From NCBI GenBank assembly GCA_009829735.1, contig CM020618.1, positions 32,588,894 to 32,652,893 of the forward strand: a DNA stretch of 64,000 nucleotides. Direction: 5' to 3'. Source of the stretch: Pyropia yezoensis (taxonomy: Eukaryota > Rhodophyta > Bangiophyceae > Bangiales > Bangiaceae). Positions 40,963 to 52,176 of the stretch are shown piece after piece. Below the pieces are notes generated by a model that was given only the letters and a program-made list of their open reading frames with translations, ran no database searches and was not told the DNA's origin. Position 1 is the stretch's first letter; the number at the start of each line of letters is the position of its first letter. The position numbers and the translations under genes were made by a program.

Positions 40963-41503
40963 GGTCACCCTCTAAAGAGATGAGCTGGAAAATACACGCC
41001 GCTGGACCCCAAGCGGCTGGGGGCGGAGGCGCCAGCCCAGGGAGCCTGTGCCAGGCGCCCCGTTGGGGGGTGTCACCCCCATGAGCCGCGGCGGAGGCGT
41101 TGCCCGCAGCTGGCGGCCGCCCAACACCCCATCGCAGGGGGAAGGAGGGGGGGGGGGCGCTGGGAGAAAGTCCCAGTCGGCGTCGTTTCTCTCGACCTTG
41201 GTCGCTGCCCCGGGTCATATCAAGAGCGCACACAGGGCGAGCGGCATCGCTCTCCGCTGCCCATTTAAAAGGCAGCCGTCGCGGCCTCGCAACGGAGCGG
41301 AGCACCCTGAGGCGGACCGTGGGTCCCACAGCGAGCGCCCGTTTCTGCCTGCCCGACCGCAAGGGGAGCTCGTCGCCAAAACTGCCACCAACTCTGACTC
41401 TGTTGCCACACCCTCCACCCCCCACCCCCCCCTCGGCCATCTGCCAGCCGCCTGCCCCATCCCGTGGCGTACGGACCTGTGGTGACCCCCACTAGCCATT
41501 ACT
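40963..41503. other. Upstream region of the amine-oxidase-like gene
   Basis: About 540 bp of GC-rich sequence with no gene of its own. A TTTAAAAG stretch near 41265 could act as a core promoter element about 240 bp before the start codon, but this is a guess. Confidence 0.4.
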
Positions 41504-43778
41504 ATGGCGCGCGGGCGCGTGTTTCGCGGGCTGGCGTCGACTGCCGCCGCGGTGCTGCTCGCCTCCGCCGCGCTCGGCCGCCGCGTCGACGGCACGTCTT
41601 CCGACGGCGCCCCGCCGCCCGACAACTGCAAGGTGGTCATTGTCGGGGGCGGCATTGGCGGCGCCTACACCGCCTGGCGGCTGGCGGTGGATGCGCGGGC
41701 CGTGGCGGGGCGGGACGTGTGCCTATTTGAGGCGGCGAACCGCTTTGGCGGTCGCATCCTCACCGTCAACGACGTGCCAGGCTTTGAGGGCTACACGGTG
41801 GTAAGTGGAAAGGGGCGGGTGGGAAGGGAGAAAGGTGCTGCCTGCCGACAAGAAAAGGACGTGAGGAAGAGGGGCAGCGCCCTTTTTGCCGGCGAGTCGC
41901 TGCTAGGGTGTCCACTGGCGGTTCTATCAGATACAGAGCCAGCACTCACGCGTCGGTCCTGGCAATTTTTTTTTCCATGGATCACTGTGCATACCGCCTG
42001 CCCCGTTATTCTCTCCCTTTTTCTCGGTGGTCCTCTTGGTGCAATTGCCTGGTATGGGCACTGCCTTTCCCCAACAGGACCTCGGCGCATACCGCTTCCA
42101 CCGGACTGCCCACACGCACACGCGCTCGCTCGTCGAGGACGGCCTCCAAATCCCTGTGCACTGCTACACAGACCCGCTCAACCGGGACGACGGCGAGTGC
42201 CACCCCGAGTCCCGCTGGCTTGTCACCGCCCGCGGCGCCCGCTGGGTGTCGAACACCGTGACAAACCAGACGGTGGACGACCAGCTGGCCACGTGGTCCA
42301 AGCGCATTCCATACGCCATCCCCCGAAAGTTCCGTTGGGGCAAGGGGCAGCCGCTGGCGGAACGCCGACAGCTCACAGACTTTCTCCTCTCCGCCTCATC
42401 GGGCGTACCCGCCGTGGCCGCGCGCTGGAAGGAGCTTGAAGAGACCGATGACTACGCGACGGCCATGAAGATTGTGGACGAGGTGCTGTCTGCTGTCCGG
42501 GAGGACTCGTACAAGGGCACCCCGTGGTCTGAGATCAGCATGATTACATTTGCCGCAGAGCACGGCGGCCTCTCGCGTGAGGAGCTGAACTATTTCCTGG
42601 AAACCGATCAGTCCATTGGGGACAACCTGGTGGTCGGTCCCGTGTCGGTGTACTGGCTGTTGCGGAATCTGCTCCGAGCAGAAGCGCTGAAGAAGCAGGA
42701 CATTGACGGCTTCAAGGCCATGGTCGTGCCTGTCAAGAATGACGAGGCCAAAACGCGCGCGGGCATGGTGACCATCATTCACACCATGCTCGACGCTGCC
42801 GCAGACGCGGGCGTCCGCATCTACAAGGGCCACAAGGCCGACCGTATCACCCGCGTGGCGGGCGGTGGTGGTGGGCGCGGCGGCAAGCGCATGCGCGTGG
42901 CGTTTGCCAATGGCGTGTCGGTGACGGCCGACCGGCTGTTCCTCAACATGGGCCGCCCCGATCTAGTCTCCCTCGGCCGCACGTCGCTTCCCCTCTCCGA
43001 AGCGTCACCCGCGTTTGTTCGCTCTGTCGAGGCAACGCTCCCGTTTGCCCTCTCAAAGATGTACTGCTTCTGGCGCGATGCGTGGTGGCTGTCCATCCTC
43101 AAGCAGACCGTCGGCCGCACGCGGACACATCTGCCCATTGCATCGGCGCGCTGGCACGACGGCGCCATGCGCTGCCGCGACCGCCGCGCCCTGACCGGCT
43201 GCTCGGGGTCCATGCTCGTCTCCTACGCCCTGTCAGACGACACCCTCGGCACGTCATCGGCGCTGGAGCACGGCCTGCACGACCCGACGCCCTACTCGCC
43301 CCTGTCGGACGAGGACCAGGGGCGGGTGCTGGTGGCGGGGAGCCTCACCCCGCGGCAGCGGGTGCTGTGGCGGAGCGTCCTCCGCCAGCTGCGGACGCTG
43401 TACGACCCCGCGCTGGCCGCGGCGGGCGCCCGCGCTGGCGTCCCCGCCCCGGACGCGTGCGTATCAGCCACGTGGACGCACGTCGGCATCCACATCCGCC
43501 TGCCGTACGAGGCGGTCGGCAAGCGCGGCGGGCGGCGGGGGGACGGTGGCGGTGCCTCGGTGGTGGACGACGACCCGCGGGCGGCGGCCGTCTTCCCCGT
43601 CCCTGGACTGGACGTGCACATGGTCAACGAGGCGTGGGGGGTGCACCACGGCTGGGCAGAGTCGTCCTTGAGCACCGCCGAGGTGGCGCTCTACCACGCG
43701 ATGGGCCTCCCCCGGCCGGCGTGGATGGATGAGACCTTCCACCGCAGCACCATTGTGCAAATGAACAATGGGGTGTGA
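41504..43778 (+). CDS. FAD-dependent amine-oxidase-like oxidoreductase, secretory, one intron
   Basis: Exon 1 is 41504–41800 (99 codons) and exon 2 is 42078–43778; together they encode 665 residues. The intron (41801–42077, 277 bp) starts GTAAGT, ends CAACAG and is phase 0. The start gives a signal-peptide-like N-terminus (VFRGLASTAAAVLLASAALG). The Rossmann FAD motif VVIVGGGIGGAY lies at residues ~45–55, and an acidic strand end with FGGRI follows near 75–85. Exon 2 opens with DLGAYRFH, the usual next block of flavin amine oxidases. The C-terminus has GVHHGWAESSLSTAEVAL, the FAD-contacting block. Such enzymes oxidise amines or amino acids and release peroxide, here probably in the secretory pathway. 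The substrate is unknown; L-amino-acid oxidase or prenylcysteine-oxidase-like roles are alternatives. Confidence 0.88.
41801..42077 (+). other. Spliceosomal intron in the amine-oxidase-like gene
   Basis: Donor GTAAGT, acceptor CCCAACAG after a pyrimidine-rich stretch. Splicing joins VPGFEGYTV to DLGAYRFH in frame. It is the only intron I can support in the window. Confidence 0.9.
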
Positions 43779-46124
43779 GGGGTTCACAACTCTGGTGCTT
43801 TGCTGGCTGATGCTTTGCGGGTGGGTGGTGACCGAGGTGGGCACAGAGAGACAGGGACAGGGAGCACCGCCTCGTTTGTTCTGAGTCAGAAACGGGGTTG
43901 GGAACAAGCAGCAAGCGCACGAGTCGCCGTCGCCACCACGGTCAAAGGGGAACACGAGCAGACGCACGAGGGGAAGAACTGCGCGGGGGCCCCTGGGTGT
44001 GTAAGCAAATACGAGGGCAACGGACACCGTCACTGTTCGAGTCAAGCGTCTCACCCCGGCAGTTCAGTGCTCGTCGACGCGTCGGCGTGTTGACGAGGCG
44101 GCGGCAACGACCATCCAACGGGACAGCGGGAAATCCCCCCGCGGACTTCCCCGCTAAGCGATATAGGAGAGGCGGCCGAAGAGGCGGTCGCGGCGTCCAT
44201 GTCGTAAGGTCGCGCCGCACGGCGGCGCCGCCAGCCCCACCCACCGGCCCATCAATGCAAAGTAGAGGGGAGCCCGTCAGCGAGCTCTCTCTAGCTACCT
44301 GTTTGCCTCAGCCGGTAGCAGCAGCCCCGCCCGCCACGCGCGGCAGTGGGCGGTGGGCGCGCCGGTCATGCACAGGCAGTCGAGAGGCGCCTCTGCCGTC
44401 AGGCCGCCAACCCTCGGGGTGGGCGGTGCAACGGCAGCAGCCCGCCCGCCCGGGAACGACCGTTTGCCGTCGGTAGCCGGCGCCCGTGCTGGGGGGGGGG
44501 GCACACCCGCCAGTGCGCCGGCGGCATCGAGTGGGGAGGGGCCGCGCGCGCGCCCGCCGCCCGCCCCCCCCCCAAGGGGAATGGACAAGGGCGGCAGATG
44601 CCATCCATGGGTGCCGGGGATGACTGGGACCCCCCTTTGCAAGCACAAAGCGTCGGCCAGTGTCGAGAAAAATATATTGCGCGCATCCAGGGGGGGGGGG
44701 GGGGGGTGGGGGGTGGAGGGCGGAGCCGGTTGGGCAAGTGCCGCATGCTTGGAGCGGCCGTTCAAATCCGCCCCGCTGCATGTCGGCGTCTGTGTGGGCG
44801 GACTTTGTAGGGCCACCGAGTGACTCTCGCGATAGAACGAGCCGAGGGGCACGGCCCTCCCGTTGATTGGACAGGACGGGCCAGGGGGTCTGGCACCCTG
44901 GGACCCTTTCCCCTTCCCTTCCGCCGCCACCGTGGGGGTGACCCCCCTCCACGGATCTGTGGGATCACGCCGGGCCCGCCCTCATCGCCTCCACCCCCCC
45001 TTTCCACGGCGGCCAGCGACCCAGGCGGCCGCGCACACCCCCCGCCATCGAGATCCAGGGGGGAGTGCATCCGCGAGGCTTTCAACTGCAGGCCGGGGGG
45101 GGAGGGGGCGGGGGAGGATGGCAGCGGATGTGCAGAAGGGGGGGGCTATATTTGACTAGTAGTGGGTACGTGCCAGGCGGCACCCAACGTGCTGTGCGGG
45201 TCCCCTCCACGGCCACCAGCACACCACCAGCACACCACCACCACACCACCACCACACCACCACCACTAACCACGGGAGCGTGGGTGCGGTTGCTGCTGTG
45301 CGCAGAGCTGCTGCAGTGGCGCTGCCCCCAAGGCGAGTCTGTTTCTTTCCTCGACGTCTTTTGGTTGTTGCCGTCCAGGATGGTGGTCTGCCGAGTGCTG
45401 GGACACGGGGTGATGGTGTGTGTGAAGAGGGTGACGGGAGGGGGGGGCAATGTCAAGTTCCTCCTGCCCTCGAGACGCGGGTGTGTCAGTTCGTACATTT
45501 TCATAAACCCACGACCACTGGGGCAGGCGTAAGGTCCCTGGAAGCCGCCAAACAGCCCCATGTGGTCGTAGGACCCAGAAATTTGTCTGCGGCCCCAAGT
45601 CAGAGAGCAAACAAGCGTGCAATCGCGTGGAGAGGCACGGCAACAAAGATAGAAAAGAGAGACAAAGTCAGGCGCGCGCGCGCCCCCTGCGAGCGCCAAG
45701 AGCTGCAAGCCGGGATGGCAGGCGGGGCGCGAAAGCAAACGAACGTGCCAGCCGTCGCCGGCCGGCGGCTGCGCCCTCACACCACACATCATATCCCCTG
45801 TTTGGGACAGGAGCCTTGGCGGGTGCCGGAGATCACCCGGCCGCCCGCGTCCCAATCCAATTACAAGAAGAGAGAAAAGAAGAGGCTTCCGCTAGGACAT
45901 GAACCGTAACCCCTTATCACACAAAACGCACCACAGAGGTGGTCGGTTCACGATTTTTGAGTGGCACGCATGCGCCGAAAGCCGCTATCCCGCACGGTTT
46001 CTGCTATCCATCTCACGATACCTCTGCTGGCACACAATACCCCTGCTGGAAGCCTTCCAGTGAAATATCCGGAGGGGCTTGCCCACGGGGTGCCTGAAAA
46101 CCAAGAAAGGGGTACCCGCCGTCA
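43779..46124. other. Intergenic region, 2.3 kb
   Basis: No supported gene. Contents include a G run (about 44691–44706), a CCA-rich microsatellite (45213–45266) and scattered GC-artefact frames. Confidence 0.5.
45213..45266. repeat. CCACCACA/CCAGCACA microsatellite
   Basis: Tandem accaccac-type units, about 54 bp in all. Confidence 0.8.
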
Positions 46125-46928
46125 TCAAAACGCCCCCCGACGGTGGCGGAAGAAGTCGCGCAACGCGTCCACGGCGCCCTCCAAAACCAGCTCCCCGTGG
46201 CACGGGATGACACGGCGAGGCGCCCAGCGGACGAGCGCAGCCGCCTCGGCACGGCAGGTGGCCTTGGCACCCCACGCCAGCGCGCTGTGCAGTGGAATGG
46301 CCAGCGTGCGGAGGTACCAGAAGAAAAGGCGTGCGCCCAGCGGAAAGCCCCCCGGCGGCGGGGCCGGGATGCGGAAGAAGGAGTCGGTAACGACCAGGGT
46401 AGCCGACGGGTGATGAAAAAAGGCAACCTCCTGGAAGCCGCGCTCCGCGCCAAGGAACACCCAGCTCAGCACCTCTGGCACCAGTACTCCCATTGGGACA
46501 GAGACGCCGGCATCCCCGCTAGCGTCGGTCGAAGCAACGGCCTCCCCTCCCCCAGCCGCCCCCGCAGCACCCCCCGCGGAGCTCCCCAACTCTGTCGCGT
46601 CAGAGAGGCACGCCAGGCGCTGGCGCGCGCCCGGGAAGGCAACGCACGTGGCAGCGGGGAAGATGGCCCGCCATTGCTCGGCAAACGCCACGTGATGACC
46701 GGTCGGCACAGCCAGGAAGCGAACGGGCCCAAGCGCGGCAAGGGCGGTGCGCAAACCCGCCGTGAGCAGTACAGGAGAATGGACGAACAGACCGCCATCG
46801 GGCAGGCGGATGACGGTGCAGCGGGCGCCAAAGTCCGTCCCATACCCCTCGACTGTGAACCGAGTCAAGCTCCAGACATAGCAGAACAACGGCGAAACGA
46901 AATCCACGACCCAAAACACACGCACCAC
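46125..46928 (-). CDS. DUF4336-family protein (metallo-beta-lactamase-like fold)
   Basis: A 267-residue intronless frame. After a hydrophobic N-terminal stretch (VFWVVDFVSPLFCYVWSL) the family pattern appears: TVIRLPDGGLFVHSPVLL near residue 40, then LGPVRFLAVPTGHHVAFAEQW, FPAATCVAFPGARQRL, and near the end PRRVIPCHGELVLEGA. The spaced His residues fit a reduced metallo-hydrolase-like fold. The family is frequent in cyanobacteria, algae and plants, and its biochemical role is not settled. A Gly/Ala/Ser-rich loop (residues ~115–145) looks like a lineage-specific insertion. The first Met is kept since the hydrophobic start may be a targeting or anchor segment. Confidence 0.8.
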   Translation of the reverse strand: MVRVFWVVDFVSPLFCYVWSLTRFTVEGYGTDFGARCTVIRLPDGGLFVHSPVLLTAGLRTALAALGPVRFLAVPTGHHVAFAEQWRAIFPAATCVAFPGARQRLACLSDATELGSSAGGAAGAAGGGEAVASTDASGDAGVSVPMGVLVPEVLSWVFLGAERGFQEVAFFHHPSATLVVTDSFFRIPAPPPGGFPLGARLFFWYLRTLAIPLHSALAWGAKATCRAEAAALVRWAPRRVIPCHGELVLEGAVDALRDFFRHRRGAF

Positions 46929-48044
46929 GCTGGTTCAGAGCTGAGCCGGAAAAAGTTATCCTGGTGGGGAAAGGGTGGTTGAGCCCCCGGGAAACACTAT
47001 ATCATTCTATGCATGTATTAGGCACAAGTCTTTCCCTAAGCATGACGTTTAAGTCAGCTCCCGCCCCAGTCTATAGGAGTTAGAATCGTCCCATTCGTGG
47101 ATATACTGGACAGGAAAGGTAGTCTCATCTACGTGAAGTTCATGACGAAGAGAGCTGCCTACAAGTCATCCTGTCCATTGAACTATTTACTGTCAACCAG
47201 ACGCATGCTGGATGCTCCTGCCGCTTCGCCTGCAGCATCTCGTCGGATCTGAACCTGACGTAAGCCCGAGCCCGGAACGCCCGGGTGTCTGCTCGACATA
47301 TGCGCGTCCCGCCGCGTTCGGACAGCCCGGCGTCGAGTCGGGGCGTTTCTCGGGAGCGCATCCGAGACGTTCTGTGCAACCGAACCGTCAGTGCTGGATA
47401 GTGGCGTCACTGCCGCGTTCTTTCATTACAGATGCTCCCGAGGACAGCATACGTCATGTTCTCTGCTCTGGTGTACTCTCAACGGCGTTTCGTTATCGAT
47501 TCGTTGTCTCATTGAGAGGGTTTCCTGGGCGTTTCCTGGCCTGCAATGTGTATTTCCTGGGCCAAATGACCAGCATAAAAACCGGGTTATTGTCCGCAGG
47601 AAACGGTCCGCGGCCGACGCCGCCGACGCGGTGCCGACCGCGATCGCCAGCTCAGGCTGAAACGTTGCGCACCAGCTGGCACCGCGTGGCGGCGTGGCGG
47701 CGCCGCGCCGCGGTGGCGGCGTGGCGGCAACCGTAGCTGTGGAGGCGGCAACGGAGTCGGCTGGCCTCTGGCCCCCACCGCCACCACCACCACCACCAAC
47801 CCCACTCTCGACGCACACCAACAATGCGCGGCTCACAACCCCCCTCCCCCCCCCCCCATCCCCCCCCCCCCCCCACTCACCCACCCCCTACCCCCACCCC
47901 CACCTCCGCCCCGCACCCACGCGGATCCACAGAGGTGAAGTGATCTGATAGCAAAAACTCCTAGATAAACTTACCTCTTAATTCTCCAAGTACTTACAGA
48001 ACTCATACTGCACTCAGGCGGACCGACCACAGCGACGGGGTCGC

Positions 48045-48058
48045 GTTATGTACATAAC
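48045..48058. repeat. 14-bp perfect palindrome GTTATGTACATAAC, copy 1
   Basis: The sequence equals its own reverse complement. Pair partner 337 bp away at 48382–48395. Confidence 0.85.
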
Positions 48059-48381
48059 AAGATGCCAAGAGATCTCACCGGGCCGCGACTATTTTCATGT
48101 GCGTTCGCGAGGATCGCGAACGGTACACACTGAAACAGTTGGACGGAAATGTGGTTTACCTGTCAACTAAGAAGTGGTCCTCGCCATCAGTTGAAAAAGT
48201 AACCTGAACACTATCATATGATATGGTGGCATGATTCATCAAAAATCGGATCACGTCATCGATCGCACGATTTCGTACGTGGGAATTGGCACTCGTGAAC
48301 AAAGTTTGTCTTTTTGTCTATCACGATCTCATTGGTTACCGACATGCCCCGACAGCGGTCGAGGTCACTCCCACCCGTCTT

Positions 48382-48395
48382 GTTATGTACATAAC
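48382..48395. repeat. 14-bp perfect palindrome GTTATGTACATAAC, copy 2
   Basis: Second copy of the first pair. The 330 bp between the copies has lower GC than the surroundings. Confidence 0.85.
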
Positions 48396-49332
48396 GGAGC
48401 GCTGCGCGGCACTCGCAGGAAATATATTTCAAAGTACACGCACAACTGATAAAGTAGACGGTGTTGGTCACTTGAATGTTGAGAATTCCTCTCAAATACT
48501 GTGCAATGGGTTTGTCAAGGTGGTGTATCGCGGCTTCACTAGACGGTTTCCTTTGCCCTTGCCATGGCGGGGTGGCTGCGCCGCACGCCAGTCAGGCGTA
48601 CCGGTGCCGCTGTCGACCGGCGTTGGGCGTACGTACCGGTGCTGATGTCGACCGCCGAAGTCGCGACGGCCGCCCGCCTAGACATGCCCAGTCCTACCAC
48701 CTCCCCCACCCCTTTTTGCCACCACCCCCACCATCGCCGCCGACTCGGTAGTGACGGGCGCGAGCACGTGCCCGCGCCAAGTGGGTGGTTGCCGATCCCC
48801 ATCCGCGTGCTGTCCCATTTGGAGACGGTCGGCCCAGCTCATTCGGACACGTTTGTGCTGTCCATTTCCCCTGTCCCTGGTATACAGGCCGCTTCAGTGC
48901 CCGGTCACCCTTTTTCGCCAGTACGGCTGTTGGGGCGGTGACAGTGGCGACGGGACAGCAGGTGCTCCACCCACTCGCATCGGAGGGGCCATATAGTGCG
49001 GCACTGTGGCTGATGTTCTGGCCGGCCGTTGGCATGCAAGTATGCTTGTTTTTCCACAACCACAATGACCCCTTTTTCTAAATCTACACACGACAACCCG
49101 TCATGGCAGGGGACCACAGAAAACATCTGGACACGCAAACACAAGGCCACCCGACCCACAGGACAAGCAAACGTTGACGCACAGGCGGTGCCAGCCCACC
49201 TACTCACGAACCCCCCCCTGCTGTCAGGGCACGCACTCGGCTACCACATGCCCGCCTCGTGTACACGAGGCGAGCCAGCCACTGCTGCCACCACCTCCGT
49301 CACCACTCGACTACATGCTGGCGGGGAAGCCC

Positions 49333-50361
49333 TCACCAAAGCTCATGGGGGGGGGGCGGAATGATAGGCACCGGCGCCACGCTAGGCATCGCGACGTCCG
49401 CCAGCACGTCCGAGGTACAGGGCAGGCCCGGGAGATCCACGCTTTCCCGCAGGCACACACGGCCAGCGCCGCCCTCTGGGCGGTACTCGCAGCGCAAGGC
49501 GCGCCGCTCGTCTAGGGTTTCCTTGAGGAATGCCTCCACCGCGTACTGATCGATCCACAGCACGCGTAGAAGCTCGAGGGCTGCCCCCAAGACGTGGCGC
49601 AGCGTGTCGTCCCCGTTGCACAGCGCCGCATAGTCGGCGTCGGCGAGGATGTCCACCAAGGCTTGAGGGATGAGCCACAGAATCTTTTTCGATACGACGG
49701 ACCCCGCCAGCACGACGGCAACGCTCAGCAGCCACGAACTGGACAAGGCGGCTGCGGCCCCATTTTCAGGCCGGTCGGACTGTATCAGACTACCGCGGAG
49801 GGAGACGACGTTGTGGAGTGCCACGGGCATGCCGTACGGAACCTCCACCTGGAACCACCACAAGTGAAGCGCCGGACACAGGGCAGTGAGGTTGTCGTGC
49901 GACATGGACACACACTCGACCTGGGAGGCACACACCAGTACCCGGTGCTTGCGACGGAAGAAGCGCTCGAGGTGGGCGGCACTCTCCTTGTACTCGAGCG
50001 CCTCGCGGACCGCCGTCGGGATGTCGCCCGGGTAGTTGTCCGGGTCAAAGGACGGCAGGCTACCTACCGGCAGGTCGGCCTTGTCGCAGACGTGCTGCAT
50101 GACCATCAACTCCACCCGCTCTGACGGAGTGTGCAAGAACAGCCCGTCCGTTGCCACGCCATTGGACGGTACCGGCGCGGCCAAAGGGAAGAGGGACGTG
50201 AAACGCGACCACGCAAAAAAGGCGACGTGCGTCGGCAGAGTCGCCCAGCGGTCGCGAGCACGGCAGTCGCGCAGGGTCGCGGTCCACGACGGGCCGCGAG
50301 CGGCGGGGGGGGCGGCCATCATGGGCATAGTAGGGGAGTTGGGCGCGTCTTGGTTCTCCAT
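49333..50361 (-). CDS. Free-standing homologue of the retroelement antisense protein, 342 residues
   Basis: Function unknown. The ATG at 50361 (MENQDAPNSP) is chosen because the frame upstream is a poly-Pro artefact of a 34-base G run. The core is colinear with the antisense proteins of elements A and B: LPSFDPDNYPG, FFRRKHRVLV, WWFQVEVPYGMP, WLLSV, ILWLIPQALV, LLRVLWIDQYAVEAF and GRVCLRESVDLPGLP. The link to A is closest (WW-x-QVEVPYG and GRV-x-LRE identical). It lacks the long disordered N-terminus and the basic C-terminal tail. No LTR, integrase or RT is visible within several kb. It may be a host gene that was the source of the element gene, or an element gene kept by the host. The single open frame suggests it is maintained. 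Confidence 0.65.
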   Translation of the reverse strand: MENQDAPNSPTMPMMAAPPAARGPSWTATLRDCRARDRWATLPTHVAFFAWSRFTSLFPLAAPVPSNGVATDGLFLHTPSERVELMVMQHVCDKADLPVGSLPSFDPDNYPGDIPTAVREALEYKESAAHLERFFRRKHRVLVCASQVECVSMSHDNLTALCPALHLWWFQVEVPYGMPVALHNVVSLRGSLIQSDRPENGAAAALSSSWLLSVAVVLAGSVVSKKILWLIPQALVDILADADYAALCNGDDTLRHVLGAALELLRVLWIDQYAVEAFLKETLDERRALRCEYRPEGGAGRVCLRESVDLPGLPCTSDVLADVAMPSVAPVPIIPPPPHELW

Positions 50362-50397
50362 CAGGGCCGGATGCCGGGCGGAAGGCACCGGCGATGT

Positions 50398-50431
<34 letters not shown>
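50398..50431 (+). repeat. Poly(G) run, 34 bases
   Basis: Uninterrupted G run 36 bp upstream of the start codon of the antisense-family homologue. Confidence 0.9.
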
Positions 50432-50434
<3 letters not shown>

Positions 50435-51699
50435 GCGGGGAACCAATCGAGGGGCGGGGGTCGCGGTGAGGCGGGACCGGGGAACGGGCAAGAGGTGCCA
50501 GGACGACAGGGGTGGAGCACACCCGTGAGGCCCGCCTGTCTCTTTGCCGTGAGGGCGTGTGCGGGGCGGGCGGTGGGTGGGGGAGCCTGCGACGCCCCCG
50601 TGCCGAGGCACACCCGCGGCAGGGCTTTAATAGCCCGCGGGGATAGAAGGGGGTGGGGCAGGGTTGTGATGGGGGCGCGGCGGCCTTGGCGGGTGGGCGC
50701 GGGGAAGGGCGCATCCACCAACAGTGTGAGTGCGGGTTTGGTTGAGTTGGAGGCTGCCTGTGCACAGGCGTGTGTCACAGAGAGTGCGTCCGTAAGGGCG
50801 GATCGGCTACACTAGCGCCCCTCCAGGAGCACGTTCCTCGACCACGCACAGCACCCTCCCGTGCGTGACCATTTTTTTCACGCCACGCGTTTGTCCACCT
50901 TGCCCGCGGGCCCCGCCCATGGTGGAGGGAGGAGGGGAGCTGCAGGGCCCGGGCACGCCCGCCCGCCCCCTGCGCTGCAGGGTGCTGGCCGCGGCCGCCC
51001 CCAATACTAGTCAAGCCCCCCCTTCACCCGCCATGGGCGGCTGGGGATTAGTGCGAAGCCGCGCGCCCCCGGCGCCGCGAGGCACATACCTGGGCCGTCC
51101 GCAGTGCTCGACAAGCGCACCCATCATCCGTCACGGGCAAAAAAAACCGGGACGGGGTGCGCCTCCAATGACGGTTGAGAGAGAAGGGCCGGGCGGGGCG
51201 CTCTCCGGGAAGCGTCTAACCCCGGGAGCGAGTTGTGTGTGGGTGGGGGTGGGGACCAGGCCGCCCCAGGCGGCTGAGGCGACATGCTCTATGTGTGTGC
51301 AACGGCCCCCCCGCGACAAGGGCCAGCACTGTATGCCCCCCACTGCAGCCGTGCCCCACATTGGTTGGCAGTATCGGCGATCGTGACCGTGTCGCCGCTG
51401 AGGTGCAAAGAGATGCGATTTGTGGCCGTGTGCTCGCGTTTTTACCGTGCGCATCGCGACGCGCGCTCGAGCCGCGCGCATGTGGACCGATTGACGATCC
51501 ACGTACAGTGTGCGTGTGGGGCCTGTCCACAGCCTCCCAGGACGCGGGTGCGCGGGTGGCCTGTGAAGCCGCGTTTTTGGACGGTGCATGGGAGAGAGGG
51601 TTCCAGAGCTCCATTGACAACAGACTCACGCGAGACCAGCACGGACGCGCGCCCGATGATGTGGAAGCAAGCGCTGCTTGCTCGGACACCCATACGCGA

Positions 51700-51724
51700 C
51701 CCCCCCCCCCCCCCCCCCCCCCCC
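51700..51724 (+). repeat. Poly(C) run, 25 bases
   Basis: Uninterrupted C run in non-coding sequence. Confidence 0.9.
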
Positions 51725-51974
51725 GTGTCAGTCGGAGGCGGGCGTGGGAGCGTGCCCCGGACGCCCCTTTGCCTTCTCCAGGGGCCCCGTCCCGCAGAGA
51801 CGGGTAATTTCGTACCATCCAATCAGGGTGTGGCTTTGCTTTTCACGTGGCGCGTCTCGTCGCCCGCTGTGGTGCACCAGAGCCAACGGGGGGGTACAAT
51901 TTCGACGCGGGTGCCACTCCAAGCCGTTGTGGTAACAGGCCTCGGACAATGCACACGAGCGGTACCACCTGCCG

Positions 51975-52110
51975 ATGGACACGTGGGGCACGGGGAATCG
52001 CGGTTTGTAGATACGACCCTCACCCACCCCTCAGCCGCTGCAATGGACACGTGGGGCACGGGGAATCGCGGTTAGTAGATACGACCCTCACCCACCCATT
52101 AGCCGCTGCT
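51975..52110. repeat. 68-bp direct tandem duplication
   Basis: Two copies starting atggacacgtggggcacggg, differing at only a few positions. Confidence 0.85.
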
Positions 52111-52136
52111 GTGGTCCCCGGGGATGGGGGGCGGGC

Positions 52137-52137
<1 letters not shown>

Positions 52138-52173
<36 letters not shown>
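52138..52173 (+). repeat. Poly(C) run, 36 bases
   Basis: Uninterrupted C run shortly after the 68-bp duplication. Confidence 0.9.

Positions 52174-52176
<3 letters not shown>

Larger units (their letters stand above)
46929..49332. other. Intergenic region with two lower-GC islands
   Basis: No supported gene in 2.4 kb. Two islands of lower GC (about 46980–47600 and 47940–48540) interrupt the GC-rich sequence. The second holds two copies of a 14-bp palindrome (listed separately). C runs lie at 47843–47875. The islands may be old mobile-element remains, but no ends or duplications were found. Confidence 0.45.

Noticed and set aside
44740-44800. tRNA-like TTCAAATCC box
   Set aside because: No matching acceptor, D or anticodon stems could be formed around it.
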